A DNA stretch of 64,000 bases from Bacillota bacterium. GTDB lineage: Bacteria > Bacillota > Clostridia > Acetivibrionales > JANLFN01. Each line of letters opens with the position of its first letter. Position 1 is the stretch's first letter. This document shows positions 17,657 through 28,200 of this stretch, in pieces. The stretch is taken from positions 234,878 through 298,877 of the forward strand of contig JAEZTC010000010.1 in assembly GCA_023421675.1 (NCBI GenBank). The letters run 5' to 3'. Both the position numbers and the translations under genes were made by a program. The notes below the pieces were generated by a model. It was not told where the DNA came from. It searched no databases and saw nothing but the letters and a program-made list of their open reading frames with translations.

Positions 17657-20600
17657 GTGAAGGTATTAAGAGATAAAAAATATATAAGATATATTTTGTT
17701 GTTAAGCGTACTGGTCTTAGCTGCTTTTTCATTAAGTTTTTTTAAAACAGGAGATACTAAACAGGTTCGTCCGGTAAATGGCGTACTTGATCTTAAAAAC
17801 TGGAATGCTCATAAAGATGAGATCTTAAGTCTTAATGGACAATGGGATTTTTACTGGCAGAGTTTTATAACTTACCAGGATATCGAAAACAGTAGGCCTG
17901 CACCTGATATTACAGCTGATGCTCCTGGATTTTGGGATAGCTATAAAATAAATGGCAAAAACCTGCCTGGAATGGGCTATGGTACATATTTATTAAGAGT
18001 GGTTAATGCCTCAAAGGGAATTCCTTTGTCACTCCGGATTTCAACCTTTTCAAATTCTTATGAATTGTATATTGACAATAGCCTTATTTCTTCAAATGGA
18101 AAAGTAAGTAAAAGTAAGACGGAATATTTACCTGAATATGAACCAAAGGTTGTTGAATTTACACCTGATAAAAGCAGCTTTGAACTAATCATTCATGTTT
18201 CCAACTTCACTTATTCGATAGGCGGAGGTATGTGGGATGCTGTGAGCATAGGATCACCTGAGCAAATCAGGAATATGGACAGTATTATTTTTTATAAGGA
18301 TTTATTCTTAATAGGTGCTTTGATGTTTATGGCACTCTACTACATAAGCTTTTTTATGCTGCGCCGCGAAGAACGCAGCAGCCTTTATTTCGCACTTATG
18401 TGTATCATGATTATAAGCAGAGTGATGATTTATGGAGCCTTTATGCTCAAAAAACTCTTTCCGTCCATAAGTTTTAGCCTGATTGTTTCGATAGATTACA
18501 TTTCATTATGCTGTTTCCCTGTATTTGCATTATTGATTCTTGGAAGACTGTTTCCAAAAGAATTTTCCGGTATAGTTCTGAAAGCAGTTTCTTTTTATGC
18601 GTTAGGTATGACTCTTGTAGTTGTAACTACACCTATACATTTTTACTCAAGACTCATTTACATCGTTCAGATAGTTGCTCTTATAATGGCATTATACGGA
18701 ATTGTTTGTGTAAGTATTGCATTTGTAAAAGCCAGGAAAGATTCTTTTATACTGCTGGCTGGCGTGTTACTGTTTATCATTGCCGGGGTGCATGATTTGT
18801 TGTACGAAAATAATGTTATTCTCAGCCCTATGGGAGATTTAGTGCCCTTTGGGTTATTCATACTAATGTTCCTACAGTCTTTTGTCCTTTCACGAAGGTT
18901 CTCAGAAGCCTTCAAGAAGGTAGATAGTCTTTCAAGGGAACTGCTTAAGATGGATAAAATAAAAGATGAGTTTCTTGCGAATACATCTCATGAATTACGC
19001 ACCCCTCTAAGCGGTATTATCGGTATTACCGAATCAATGCTCAAGGGGAGCGATGGTAATTTAAGCAGCCAGCAAAAGAAAAATCTCTCTATTGTAACAG
19101 GCAGTGCACGAAGGCTTACAAATCTGGTCAATGACATTTTGGACTATTCAAAGATGAGAAATGGAGATGTACGGCTTAATACCAGACCTATACATTTGGA
19201 TGGCCTTATTCAGACTGTTGTAAATATTTTTAAGCAGCTGTACAGTTCAAATGAATTTGATATAACATACGAAATCCCAGAAGGTTTACCGGCAGCAATT
19301 GCTGATGAAAACCGTGTGGTACAGATTTTATACAACCTTGTAGGTAATGCAGTAAAATTTACTGCAAAGGGATATATTAAGGTTTCAGCAAGGAAAGCAG
19401 GAAATATGCTGGAGATGTGCGTGAGTGATACGGGTGAAGGTATTCCCGAAGATAAACTGGAAGATATATTCAAGTCCTTTGAACAGGTGGATAATTCATT
19501 AACGCGAAGATATGGGGGAACAGGCCTGGGCTTACCTATTACAAAGTACCTGGTAGAATTGCAGGGCGGAAGCATAAGGGTGGAATCAAACCTCGGTGAA
19601 GGTTCGCGGTTTTATTTCACATTGCCAGTAGCCGTAGAAACCCCGGAAGAGACTGATAAGAATATAGAAGTACCTGAACCTTTCGCGCTAAGTCTTGAAG
19701 AAGTATCTGCAGGGATGGAAACGGCTCATGAAGGTATACGTATTCTACTTGTAGATGACGATATCGTGAATTTACAGGCTGCTGCAGAAATATTAAAGCT
19801 TGAGGGCTATGGCGTTAATGCGGTAAATAGCGGTAAGACAGCAATAATGGAACTGGAAAGGCATTCTGATTATTCCCTTGTTATACTGGATGTAATGATG
19901 CCCCAAATGTCGGGCTATGAGGTTTGCAGGAAGCTTAGGGAAAGTAAATCAATTTTTGAACTGCCGGTTCTGATGCTTACTGCAAAAGCTTCCACTGAGG
20001 ATATTGTTATGGGGTTTGAGTCAGGAACCAACGATTATCTTCCAAAGCCCTTTGAGCCGGAGGAGCTTATGGCCAGGGTAAGGACTCTGGTAAATCTTAA
20101 AGCTTCAGTGGATAAGGCAATGACAGCAGAAGTGGCTTTTATGCAGGCACAGATAAAGCCTCACTTCCTTTTTAACACCTTAAATACTATATCATCCTTC
20201 TGTGATACGGATCCTAACCTGGCTCAGAAGCTGATTGATGATTTTTCCAACTATCTGCGGCAAAGCTTTGATTTCAAAAGCCTTGAAACATATGTGCCTT
20301 TGGAAAGAGAACTGAACCTTGTAAGTTCATATGCGGAGATAGAAAAGGCTCGATTTGGAGAAAATCTCAAAGTGGAATTTGATATTGACAGCACTATAAA
20401 AATCAGGGTGCCTATGCTATCCATACAGCCGCTGGTTGAAAATGCCGTTATTCATGGTTTGAGAAAAAAAGGCGGCGGGGGTACTGTTACAATAAAAGTG
20501 AAAAAAGCTCAAGAAGGAGCACGGGTGTCAGTAGTGGATAATGGTAAGGGCATTGAGAAGGATAAGCTTAAGGAACTGCTTATGCCTGAAGCCAGTCGTG

Positions 20601-20722
20601 GAATCGGTTTGTGGAATATAGACAGAAGGCTTAAGAAACTTTACGGAAAAGGCTTAAGTATAGAAAGCGAACCCGGTAAGGGTACAGAAGTAACATTTTC
20701 TATTCCGCAGGGGGTGATTTGA
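17657..20722 (+). CDS. 7TMR-DISM-type hybrid sensor with two histidine-kinase modules
   Basis: A 1021-residue sensor. Order: N-terminal helix (about 9-27), extracytoplasmic jelly-roll-like 7TMR-DISM ligand domain (about 40-205), seven membrane helices (about 210-415), HisKA with phospho-acceptor His445 (SHELRTPLSG), HATPase (GGTGLGLPITKYL), receiver with Asp745 (VILDVMMP), then a second LytS-type kinase with His836 (QIKPHFLFNTLNT) and its own HATPase (VENAVIHGL, VDNGKGI). GTG 17657 follows AGGAAGG. Two phospho-acceptor histidines from two different kinase families in one chain is uncommon. The response regulator gene follows after one base, so it is the obvious phosphate acceptor. Ligand unknown; sugar-like ligands are known for related DISM domains. 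Confidence 0.92.
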   Translation: MKVLRDKKYIRYILLLSVLVLAAFSLSFFKTGDTKQVRPVNGVLDLKNWNAHKDEILSLNGQWDFYWQSFITYQDIENSRPAPDITADAPGFWDSYKINGKNLPGMGYGTYLLRVVNASKGIPLSLRISTFSNSYELYIDNSLISSNGKVSKSKTEYLPEYEPKVVEFTPDKSSFELIIHVSNFTYSIGGGMWDAVSIGSPEQIRNMDSIIFYKDLFLIGALMFMALYYISFFMLRREERSSLYFALMCIMIISRVMIYGAFMLKKLFPSISFSLIVSIDYISLCCFPVFALLILGRLFPKEFSGIVLKAVSFYALGMTLVVVTTPIHFYSRLIYIVQIVALIMALYGIVCVSIAFVKARKDSFILLAGVLLFIIAGVHDLLYENNVILSPMGDLVPFGLFILMFLQSFVLSRRFSEAFKKVDSLSRELLKMDKIKDEFLANTSHELRTPLSGIIGITESMLKGSDGNLSSQQKKNLSIVTGSARRLTNLVNDILDYSKMRNGDVRLNTRPIHLDGLIQTVVNIFKQLYSSNEFDITYEIPEGLPAAIADENRVVQILYNLVGNAVKFTAKGYIKVSARKAGNMLEMCVSDTGEGIPEDKLEDIFKSFEQVDNSLTRRYGGTGLGLPITKYLVELQGGSIRVESNLGEGSRFYFTLPVAVETPEETDKNIEVPEPFALSLEEVSAGMETAHEGIRILLVDDDIVNLQAAAEILKLEGYGVNAVNSGKTAIMELERHSDYSLVILDVMMPQMSGYEVCRKLRESKSIFELPVLMLTAKASTEDIVMGFESGTNDYLPKPFEPEELMARVRTLVNLKASVDKAMTAEVAFMQAQIKPHFLFNTLNTISSFCDTDPNLAQKLIDDFSNYLRQSFDFKSLETYVPLERELNLVSSYAEIEKARFGENLKVEFDIDSTIKIRVPMLSIQPLVENAVIHGLRKKGGGGTVTIKVKKAQEGARVSVVDNGKGIEKDKLKELLMPEASRGIGLWNIDRRLKKLYGKGLSIESEPGKGTEVTFSIPQGVI

Positions 20723-20723
20723 A

Positions 20724-21812
20724 TTGATAAGAGCTATAGTTGTAGACGATGAAAAGCCGTCTCTGGACAGGCTGGTAAAAATGTTGAAAAATAGTGGCCT
20801 CGTAGAAATGAGGGGAGAATTCTTTAATCCCCTTGAAGCCTTGGAGTTTCTTAAAAGTAACAGGGTTGATGCAGTTTTTCTTGATATAGAAATGCCGGAT
20901 ATGGATGGTATTGAACTGTCAAGCTGTATTATAGATATTCAGAAGGAAGCTGCCATTGTTTTCGTAACTGCCTACAACCAGTATGCAGTGGAGGCCTTCC
21001 GCCTAAACGCTCTTGATTATATAATGAAACCTGTATCGCCGGAAAGACTTAGAGAAACACTTGAAAAAATACTTAAAGGAAAAAGAATATATTCTTCTTC
21101 TGAAGGGGTATATGTACAGTGTTTCGGTAGATTTACAGTCAACACCGGGAATGAGGAGGTGAAATTCCGTACTGAAAAGGCGGAAGAACTATTTGCATTT
21201 ATGATTGATAGGGGAGGAAGCTTCGTCAGCCGGAGTGAAATAATTGATAGCCTGTGGGAGAACTTTGATGGGGATAGGGCGCTTATACATTTTAATACAA
21301 CACTTCATTATTTAAAAAAAGCTTTGCTCAATTATGGTGTGCAAATACCTTTTGTATATGACAGAGGTGGCTACAAGTTTGACATGAGTGGTATTAACTG
21401 TGATTTTATAGATTTTTCTGCTTTTTTTGATAATTACAAAGTTACCAAACAGCTTAATATTCCGGAATGTGAAAAAATAGCAGGGCTTTTTACGGGGGAA
21501 TATCTTTCAGGCTGGGAATATGATTGGGCGACAGTAAAACGACTGCTATTGGAGGAACAATATTTCTGTCTGATACTTGCAATGGCAGAATACTTCAAAG
21601 GAACAGGCAGCTACCGAAAGGCGGCTGAATGGCTTAAGACAGGTCTGCTTAAGGAACCTCTGCACAGAGAACTTAACTACAGGTTGGCAGAAGTTCTGCT
21701 ACTGGCTAATGAGCGCATATTAGCTATGAAATATTATGATGTTTACAGGAATGGTCTGAGAAAAAAGTTTGAATGTGATCCGGATTCAGAATTCATACGT
21801 CTGATGCACTAA
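20724..21812 (+). CDS. Response regulator with SARP-like output (receiver, winged helix, BTAD)
   Basis: The 362-residue protein has a receiver (acidic VVDDEKP, phospho-acceptor Asp54 in VFLDIEMPDMDG, AYNQYAVEAFRLNALDYIMKP), an OmpR/SARP-type winged-helix domain at about 130-225 (CFGRFTVN, VSRSEIIDSLW, HFNTTLHYLKKAL, YKFDM) and a C-terminal bacterial transcriptional activator domain at about 245-360 (GEYLSGWEYDWA, YRKAAEWL, YYDVYRNGLRKKF). SARP regulators bind 11-bp-spaced direct repeats next to the -10 box; three such sites occur nearby. It starts at TTG 20724, immediately after the kinase stop, with a GGGGGTGA ribosome site. Likely activates its own operon and the two SLH genes downstream (inference). 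Confidence 0.9.
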   Translation: MIRAIVVDDEKPSLDRLVKMLKNSGLVEMRGEFFNPLEALEFLKSNRVDAVFLDIEMPDMDGIELSSCIIDIQKEAAIVFVTAYNQYAVEAFRLNALDYIMKPVSPERLRETLEKILKGKRIYSSSEGVYVQCFGRFTVNTGNEEVKFRTEKAEELFAFMIDRGGSFVSRSEIIDSLWENFDGDRALIHFNTTLHYLKKALLNYGVQIPFVYDRGGYKFDMSGINCDFIDFSAFFDNYKVTKQLNIPECEKIAGLFTGEYLSGWEYDWATVKRLLLEEQYFCLILAMAEYFKGTGSYRKAAEWLKTGLLKEPLHRELNYRLAEVLLLANERILAMKYYDVYRNGLRKKFECDPDSEFIRLMH

Positions 21813-21873
21813 TTATTTTAGATGTATATTATTTATAAAATTTTTTAACAATGAGTATGGACAGATATTGTAA

Positions 21874-21905
21874 AGCCTTGAAGAGTAGTTGCTTCAAGGC
21901 TTTTT
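21874..21905 (+). terminator. Intrinsic terminator after response regulator
   Basis: AGCCTTGAAG (21874-21883) pairs perfectly with CTTCAAGGCT (21892-21901), followed by a run of T. It separates the kinase operon from the first large SLH gene, 14 bases before promoter B. Confidence 0.9.
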
Positions 21906-21918
21906 CATATAAAAATCC

Positions 21919-21951
21919 GTTAAGTGGTGGTTAAGTGGTAAATTGTAGAAT
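21919..21951 (+). promoter_or_regulatory. Direct-repeat promoter B (first large SLH gene)
   Basis: GTTAAGTG at 21919 and again at 21930 (11-bp period), then eight bases, then TAGAAT at 21946-21951. About 30 bases separate the -10 box from the start codon. The flanks (bases 21911-21950) are almost identical to those of promoter C. Confidence 0.75.
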
Positions 21952-21983
21952 AAAGAGAGAATTTGTTTAGGAGGGTAAAATAA

Positions 21984-24900
21984 ATGAAAAAAATAAAAAA
22001 GAAATTATTCTTGCCGATTTTTGTGATGCTGTTTGTCATAATACTAATGATAAATCCCTGCCAGGTATTTGCAGCAACCGATGTTTGGGCACCTGTTGGC
22101 AGTCTGAATTTGTCAACAGATCCTGCCGCATATGCTACTATAGCATCAGACAGTAGCGGCACTCCGTATATTGCGTATTCTAATGGTAATAAAGATTTGT
22201 TTATCATGAAATTTAACGGATCAAGCTGGGATTTGATTTGTCAACAGAATGTTGTTGGAGCTTTTTATATACTAAAAATTGCTCCGGATGGCACGCCTTA
22301 TATTGCATATAGTAATGGATTAAAAGCAAATGTTATGAAATATGACAAGTCAAGCTCAAGTCTTGTTCAAGTAGGTCAAGCAGGTTTCTCGGCAGGTACG
22401 GCAGAGTACATGAGCTTTACTATTGCTAAAGATGGGACACCATATGTAGCATACAAGGATGTTGCCAATAGTGGTAAGATGACTGTAATGAAGTATGATG
22501 GATTTTCATGGGGGCTGGTTGGAACTGCCGGCTTTTCTCCGGATCCAGTTTGGTATACGACTATTACAATCGACAGTACCGGAACCCCGTATGTTGCTTA
22601 TAACAAGACAGGTGAGAATGTAATCATGAAGTATGATGGTACAGGCTGGGTAACAATAGGAGATTTTAAAGAAAACCCTATTTTTAATCCCAGTATAACT
22701 TTAGATTCAAATGACAAGCTGTATGTTAGTTACTGCAAAGATGAGTTTTCATTTAGTGATATGAAGAATGAAACGATAGGCGTTGTTAAATCTTATAATG
22801 GAACGGGCTGGGACACAGTTGGAGATCTGAGCTCTGCTTACAAGGATATTGGTGACTTGAAAGTATATACTGATAGTAATAATGTTCCATATGTTTTATT
22901 TATAAATAACAATGCAAGACCTACTGTCATGAAGTATGACTCGTCCGATAATAGCTGGGGTGTAGTAGGAAATCCCGGTTTCTCTCCAGGGGATTCATCT
23001 TATGCAAGTATGGTACTGGGTAATGAAAGTAAACCGTACGTATTATACATAGATCAGTATAATAATTACAGAGCGGCTGTGTACTCCATTACATCGGGTT
23101 ATAATCTGAATTATTCGGCAGGAACAAATGGAAGTATTACCGGTGCTTTGACGCAGGCAGTTGCTCAAGGCGGCAGCGGAAGTGCCGTTACAGCGGTACC
23201 CATTACCGGTTACCACTTTGTACAATGGAGTGACGGTTCTTCAGACAATCCCCGTACCGATAGTAATGTATCTCAGGATATAAATGTAAGTGCGGGTTTT
23301 GCAATAAATACCTATACACTGAGTTATAATGCCGGGAGTCATGGAACAATTTCGGGAACAGCCTCACAAACAGTTAATTACGAGGCTGACGGGTCACAAG
23401 TAACAGCGGTGCCCGATACCGGTTACCACTTTGTACAATGGAGTGATGGTTCAAATGACAATCCCCGTACAGATTCTAATGTATCAAAAGATATAAATGT
23501 AACAGCAATTTTTGCGAGCAATTTAACAGTTACATATAGCGGCAACGGAAATACCGGAGGCAGTGTTCCTGTTGACAGTAACACGTACATCCTGGGTGCG
23601 AATATAACCGTGCTGGGTAATACCGGTATCCTAACAAAAAGTGGCTATACCTTTGCTGGTTGGAATACCACCGCAAACGGAAGTGGAACAAGCTATAACC
23701 CAGGGTCAACGTTTAGCATGGGAAGCTCCGACATAACCTTATATGCAAAATGGACTGTAAATAGCACCGGTGGAGGCGGTGGAGGTTCCGGTACTCCGGT
23801 AGTTACACCACCGTCAGATACAAGCAATCCGGGTACGACTATAGCCGGGAATGTGGTGACTTCCACTACAACAGTTACTGCAGCTACTGATAACAGCGGT
23901 AAAGCAACAACAACAGTAACTCAGCAGCAAATGAGCAGTGCTATAGATGATGCAGTCTCAAAAGCTGAAAACAAGGGTCAGGGAATAGCTGCAATAGTTG
24001 AAATCAAGGTAGAAGCACCTGAAAATAGTGCAGTAGTAGAAACCAGTATTCCTAAGGACGCAGTTGTTAAGGCGGTAAATAGTGGAATACAGGCTATAAC
24101 GGTAACTACTCCGGTAGCTGCAATAAGTTTTGATGATAAGGCTCTTTCAACCATATCAGGTGAAGCATCGGGTACTGTGAAAATAACGGCTTCCAAGGTT
24201 GATACATCCACAATCTCAAATGAAGCAAAGCAGGTGGTAGGTGACCGTCCGGTATTTAATTTCAGTGTCACCAGCGGAGACAGGACAATTTCACAATTTG
24301 ACGGAAACGTATCTGTATCAGTTCCTTATACACCAAAGCCAGGTGAAGACACAAACGCTTTAGTAATCTATTACATAAATGCAGCGGGTAAACCTGAAGT
24401 AGTAAGCAATTGCATATATAACCCTTCAACCGGAACTATTACCTTTAATACCAACCATTTTTCACAGTATGCTATAGGATATAATAAAGTAACTTTCAAG
24501 GATGTGGTAGCAGATGCTTGGTACAGCAATTCTGTCGCTTTCATTGCAGCAAGGGGAATTACAACGGGTTCGGGTAATGGAAATTTTGGTCCCGATGAAA
24601 AACTGACCAGAGGACAGTTCATTGTCATGCTGATGAAGGCATATGGTATAACCCCCGATGTTAATCAAAAGGACAACTTTGCAGATGTAGGTAATACCTG
24701 GTATACCGCTTATCTTGCTGCTGCAAAGAAGCTTGGTATATCTGCAGGCATAGGCAACAATCTTTTTGCACCTGAAAAAGAAATTACCAGACAGGAAATG
24801 TTCACTCTTTTGTATAATGCGTTGAAAGTTATTGGAAAGCTGCCGAGTGTCAATACCGGCAAATTGGCAGAGAACTTTAGTGATGCCAGTGACATAGCTC

Positions 24901-25034
24901 CCTGGGCTAAGGATGCCATGAATCTGTTTGTTGGATCCGGTACTATCAGTGGGGGAGGAAACAAGCTTTCTCCAAAGAGTATCACTACCAGAGCACAAAT
25001 GGCTCAGGTGCTATATAGCCTGCTCTCAAAATAA
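21984..25034 (+). CDS. Large secreted SLH-anchored protein with propeller-like N-terminal repeats
   Basis: A 1016-residue surface protein. Signal peptide ends near residue 30 (CQVFAA). Residues ~35-370 hold repeated strands of the form GTPYIAYSN...VMKYDG, suggesting a beta-propeller. Two divergent InlB B-repeats follow (~372-509; GYHFVQWSDGS), then a Listeria-Bacteroides-type repeat (~515-591; GYTFAGWNT), a Gly-rich linker, a conserved domain also present in the next gene, and three SLH repeats (~836-1016; FKDVVADAWYSNSVAFIAARGI). AGGAGGG precedes ATG 21984. Role may be adhesion or carbohydrate binding; no enzymatic motif was recognised. Predicted target of the adjacent two-component system. 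Confidence 0.88.
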   Translation: MKKIKKKLFLPIFVMLFVIILMINPCQVFAATDVWAPVGSLNLSTDPAAYATIASDSSGTPYIAYSNGNKDLFIMKFNGSSWDLICQQNVVGAFYILKIAPDGTPYIAYSNGLKANVMKYDKSSSSLVQVGQAGFSAGTAEYMSFTIAKDGTPYVAYKDVANSGKMTVMKYDGFSWGLVGTAGFSPDPVWYTTITIDSTGTPYVAYNKTGENVIMKYDGTGWVTIGDFKENPIFNPSITLDSNDKLYVSYCKDEFSFSDMKNETIGVVKSYNGTGWDTVGDLSSAYKDIGDLKVYTDSNNVPYVLFINNNARPTVMKYDSSDNSWGVVGNPGFSPGDSSYASMVLGNESKPYVLYIDQYNNYRAAVYSITSGYNLNYSAGTNGSITGALTQAVAQGGSGSAVTAVPITGYHFVQWSDGSSDNPRTDSNVSQDINVSAGFAINTYTLSYNAGSHGTISGTASQTVNYEADGSQVTAVPDTGYHFVQWSDGSNDNPRTDSNVSKDINVTAIFASNLTVTYSGNGNTGGSVPVDSNTYILGANITVLGNTGILTKSGYTFAGWNTTANGSGTSYNPGSTFSMGSSDITLYAKWTVNSTGGGGGGSGTPVVTPPSDTSNPGTTIAGNVVTSTTTVTAATDNSGKATTTVTQQQMSSAIDDAVSKAENKGQGIAAIVEIKVEAPENSAVVETSIPKDAVVKAVNSGIQAITVTTPVAAISFDDKALSTISGEASGTVKITASKVDTSTISNEAKQVVGDRPVFNFSVTSGDRTISQFDGNVSVSVPYTPKPGEDTNALVIYYINAAGKPEVVSNCIYNPSTGTITFNTNHFSQYAIGYNKVTFKDVVADAWYSNSVAFIAARGITTGSGNGNFGPDEKLTRGQFIVMLMKAYGITPDVNQKDNFADVGNTWYTAYLAAAKKLGISAGIGNNLFAPEKEITRQEMFTLLYNALKVIGKLPSVNTGKLAENFSDASDIAPWAKDAMNLFVGSGTISGGGNKLSPKSITTRAQMAQVLYSLLSK

Positions 25035-25060
25035 ACAATCATGTAAATACTGAAATAATC

Positions 25061-25100
25061 AAAGAAGGCATTGTCTCATAAGGGTGACAATGCCTTCTTT
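25061..25100 (+). terminator. Intrinsic terminator after first large SLH gene
   Basis: A perfect 15-bp stem, 25061-25075 with 25086-25100, around a 10-base loop and ending in T residues. The terminator after the second SLH gene at 29288 shares the AAGAAGGCATTGTC arm, so the duplication included the 3' flank. Confidence 0.9.
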
Positions 25101-25128
25101 GTTAATGAATAAAAACATATAAAAACCC

Positions 25129-25161
25129 GTTAAGTGGTGGTTAAGTGGTAAATTGTAAAAT
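25129..25161 (+). promoter_or_regulatory. Direct-repeat promoter C (second large SLH gene)
   Basis: GTTAAGTG at 25129 and 25140, eight bases, then TAAAAT at 25156-25161. The geometry is the same as promoters A and B. Confidence 0.75.
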
Positions 25162-25221
25162 TAAATCAAAAGATGTGTTATTAACACAGATTTTCTCTTA
25201 ATGTAGGGGAGGTATTTTTTT

Positions 25222-28200
25222 ATGGAGATTATTAAAAATCCTTTAAACAAAAACATACGGCATATCATCACATGGCTACTGATAATTCTAATGGTGATAG
25301 TCTTTATGATTATGGGCACAGGACAGGCGAGGGGTGCTGAGCCTGTATGGTCCCCAATGGGGGTTAGTGGCATTAATGGGGTCAACGGCTGTTACGGAAC
25401 TTCAATAGTTATTCTCAATGGGACTCCTTATATGGCTTATGCCGAGTATTATGGAGCCGGAGTGTTAAAGTATAATGGAACTAATTGGACAAAGGTAGGT
25501 TCTGCTCTAACCAGCGATGAATGTAATAATGTATCAATGAGCGTATACGGTACCACACTTTATGTTGCTTATAGTTCATCAAATGTGACAGTCAAAAAGT
25601 TTGATACTGCTTCAGACTCGGATTGGTCTTCTGTTGGAATAGCTTCTCCCAGCCAAGCCAATTCTAAAGACTCATGGTTATCCTTAAATATAAACAGCAG
25701 CAGTGATATCTATATGACATATACGGCTTATACCGACACACACTTTAGAATATATCATTATGATGGCTCATCCTGGGCCTTACAATTAACTGCAAACGGT
25801 TCGACCGGGTGCGGTACGTCCGTTAATGGCACTGCTTATGCGGCTTATCGAAACGGCGGAGCTGAGTTCAGGCTGGATAAAAACTCCGGAAGCGGATGGA
25901 ATAAAATCCAGGACTTAAATGGTCCTCCAATAGCAATATGCAAAGACAACAGCGGTAAGATATATATCGTAACGGAAGATAAGAGCAATTCTGGTTATTT
26001 GTCTGTAGCTGTCTATGATACTGTAAGCAATGTTTATTCAGTACTTGGTTCCAATATACCGTATAGTTCGGTAGATTCTCCATCTATTTCTGTGGATAAC
26101 GGTACTGTATATTTAATGTTTCATAAAAACAGTGCCGCTTATCTCTATGTGAATCAAAGCGATTCTTATTGGGCTCAGGTGGATAACCCTATTACAAGTG
26201 CTGCATATGGCGAAATGATTGCATACAATGGTGTAGCCTATTATGCATATTCAAATCAATATAAACTAGCTGCAGCACAAATAACCTACCCAGTTCCTGT
26301 TCCAAAAGTAACTATGATTAGTCCGGCTGCCGGACCCGAGATCGGAGGGACCTTGGTTAATATAACCGGTACAAACTTTACAGGAGTAACTGCAGTGAAT
26401 TTCAGCGGTACACCGGCAACCAGTTTCACTGTCAACAGTTCCAACTCGATAATAGCAACTGCACCTGCGGGAACCGGAACGGCAGATGTGACTGTTACGA
26501 GTACGGATGGAACAAGCTCAACAAGCAGTAATGATCAATTTACCTATTGCAAAAAGCCTACGGTGACCAGTATCAGTCCGGATAAGGGAGCTGATACGGG
26601 TGGGACCTCTGTTGATATTAGTGGTACAAACTTTAGCGGAGTAACTGCGGTTAATTTTGGGGCTTTACCAGCGACCAGCTTCACTATTAACAGCTCCACA
26701 TCAATCACAGCAACTGCTCCGGCAGGAACCGGAACAGTAGATGTAACTGTTACTTCACCTGGTGGAATCAGTGCTACAGATACAAATGACCAATTTACTT
26801 ATCTGAAAACTTATACAGTGACTTTTGATTCTATGGGTGGCAGCCCAGTTGACAGCATTACTGATATAAAAACAGGTTTTAATATAAGCGAGCCTAATGC
26901 TACTACAAAGCCGGGCTATGTTTTGGCGGGCTGGTACAAGGAATCGGCTTGCACTAATGTCTGGGATTTTACTACTGATACAGTGACCGGCAATATAACC
27001 CTGTTCGCCAGGTGGACACCCAAACATGCAGTCAGCATCTCAGTTCTTCCTCCGTCAGCAGGCACTGTCACCGGTCAAGGAGATTACGCTGAAGGAGCTG
27101 TTGTTATGGTAACGGCTGTTCCGAACAGCGGATATGTCTTCGTAAATTGGGTAGATAATGGCGGTCTGATTAAAACAAACAGTTCATACAGCTTTACAAT
27201 GGCAACTGAGGATGTTAGTTTAAGAGCTATTTTTAAAGCAGTATATACAGTCAGTATTGGAGCAACCAATGGAGGTACAATTACCGCCTCACCTACAAAT
27301 GCGGTAGCTGGAGAAGATATCAACCTTACTATTACACCAACTTCTGGTAATCAACTTAAAGCAGGAACTTTAAAATATAATGACGGCACTGATCACATCA
27401 TTACAGGAACCAGCTTCACCATGCCTGCAGCAAATGTTACTGTAACAGCGGAATTTGAAACTAAACCTGATCCTGTCACTAGTTCCGATAAGGTTGCTGC
27501 AGATAAAGCAGCCCTGGATATAGGCTATGCAACTGGAGACAGCACAGCTTCAGTAACTCAGAACCTGAATCTTTCTGAAAAGGGTTCTGTATATTTTTCC
27601 AATATAACATGGGCATCGAGCAATACGTCAGTTATTAGTAACAGTGGATTAGTAACACGCCCTTCATTTGCAGATGGAAATACAAGTGTGACTTTAACTG
27701 CAACAATAGAGTTTAAAGGGACTACTGATACTAAAGTCTTTCATTTGACTGTAACAAAGCTTCCTCAGGTGAACCTTACTGTGACTTTTGATAAAAATGG
27801 AGGAGACACAGAGGCAAGTCCTATTACAAATACTGTAGCTTCAGGCAAAAATGTTGGAACTCTTCCTGCAGCACCTGCAAAGTCTGGCTATACCTTTAAC
27901 GGTTGGAATACATCAGCAGATGGAAGCGGTACAGCATTCACGGCATCTACGGCAATTACCTCTAGTATTACTGTTTATGCACAATGGACTAAAATTGTAC
28001 CTAACGGCGGAGGCAGTGGAGGCGGAACACCAACAGTTACACCGCCACCAGAGGTACCAAAAACAGAAATAACTGTTTCGGGCAATATAACAGTTGCTTC
28101 AACAACAACTGCTGCAACAGTTGACAACAATGGTAAAGCAAGTGCAGCGGTGACAAAGGAGCAAATAGACGATGCTGTCAGTAAAGCTGTAGAAGAAGCT

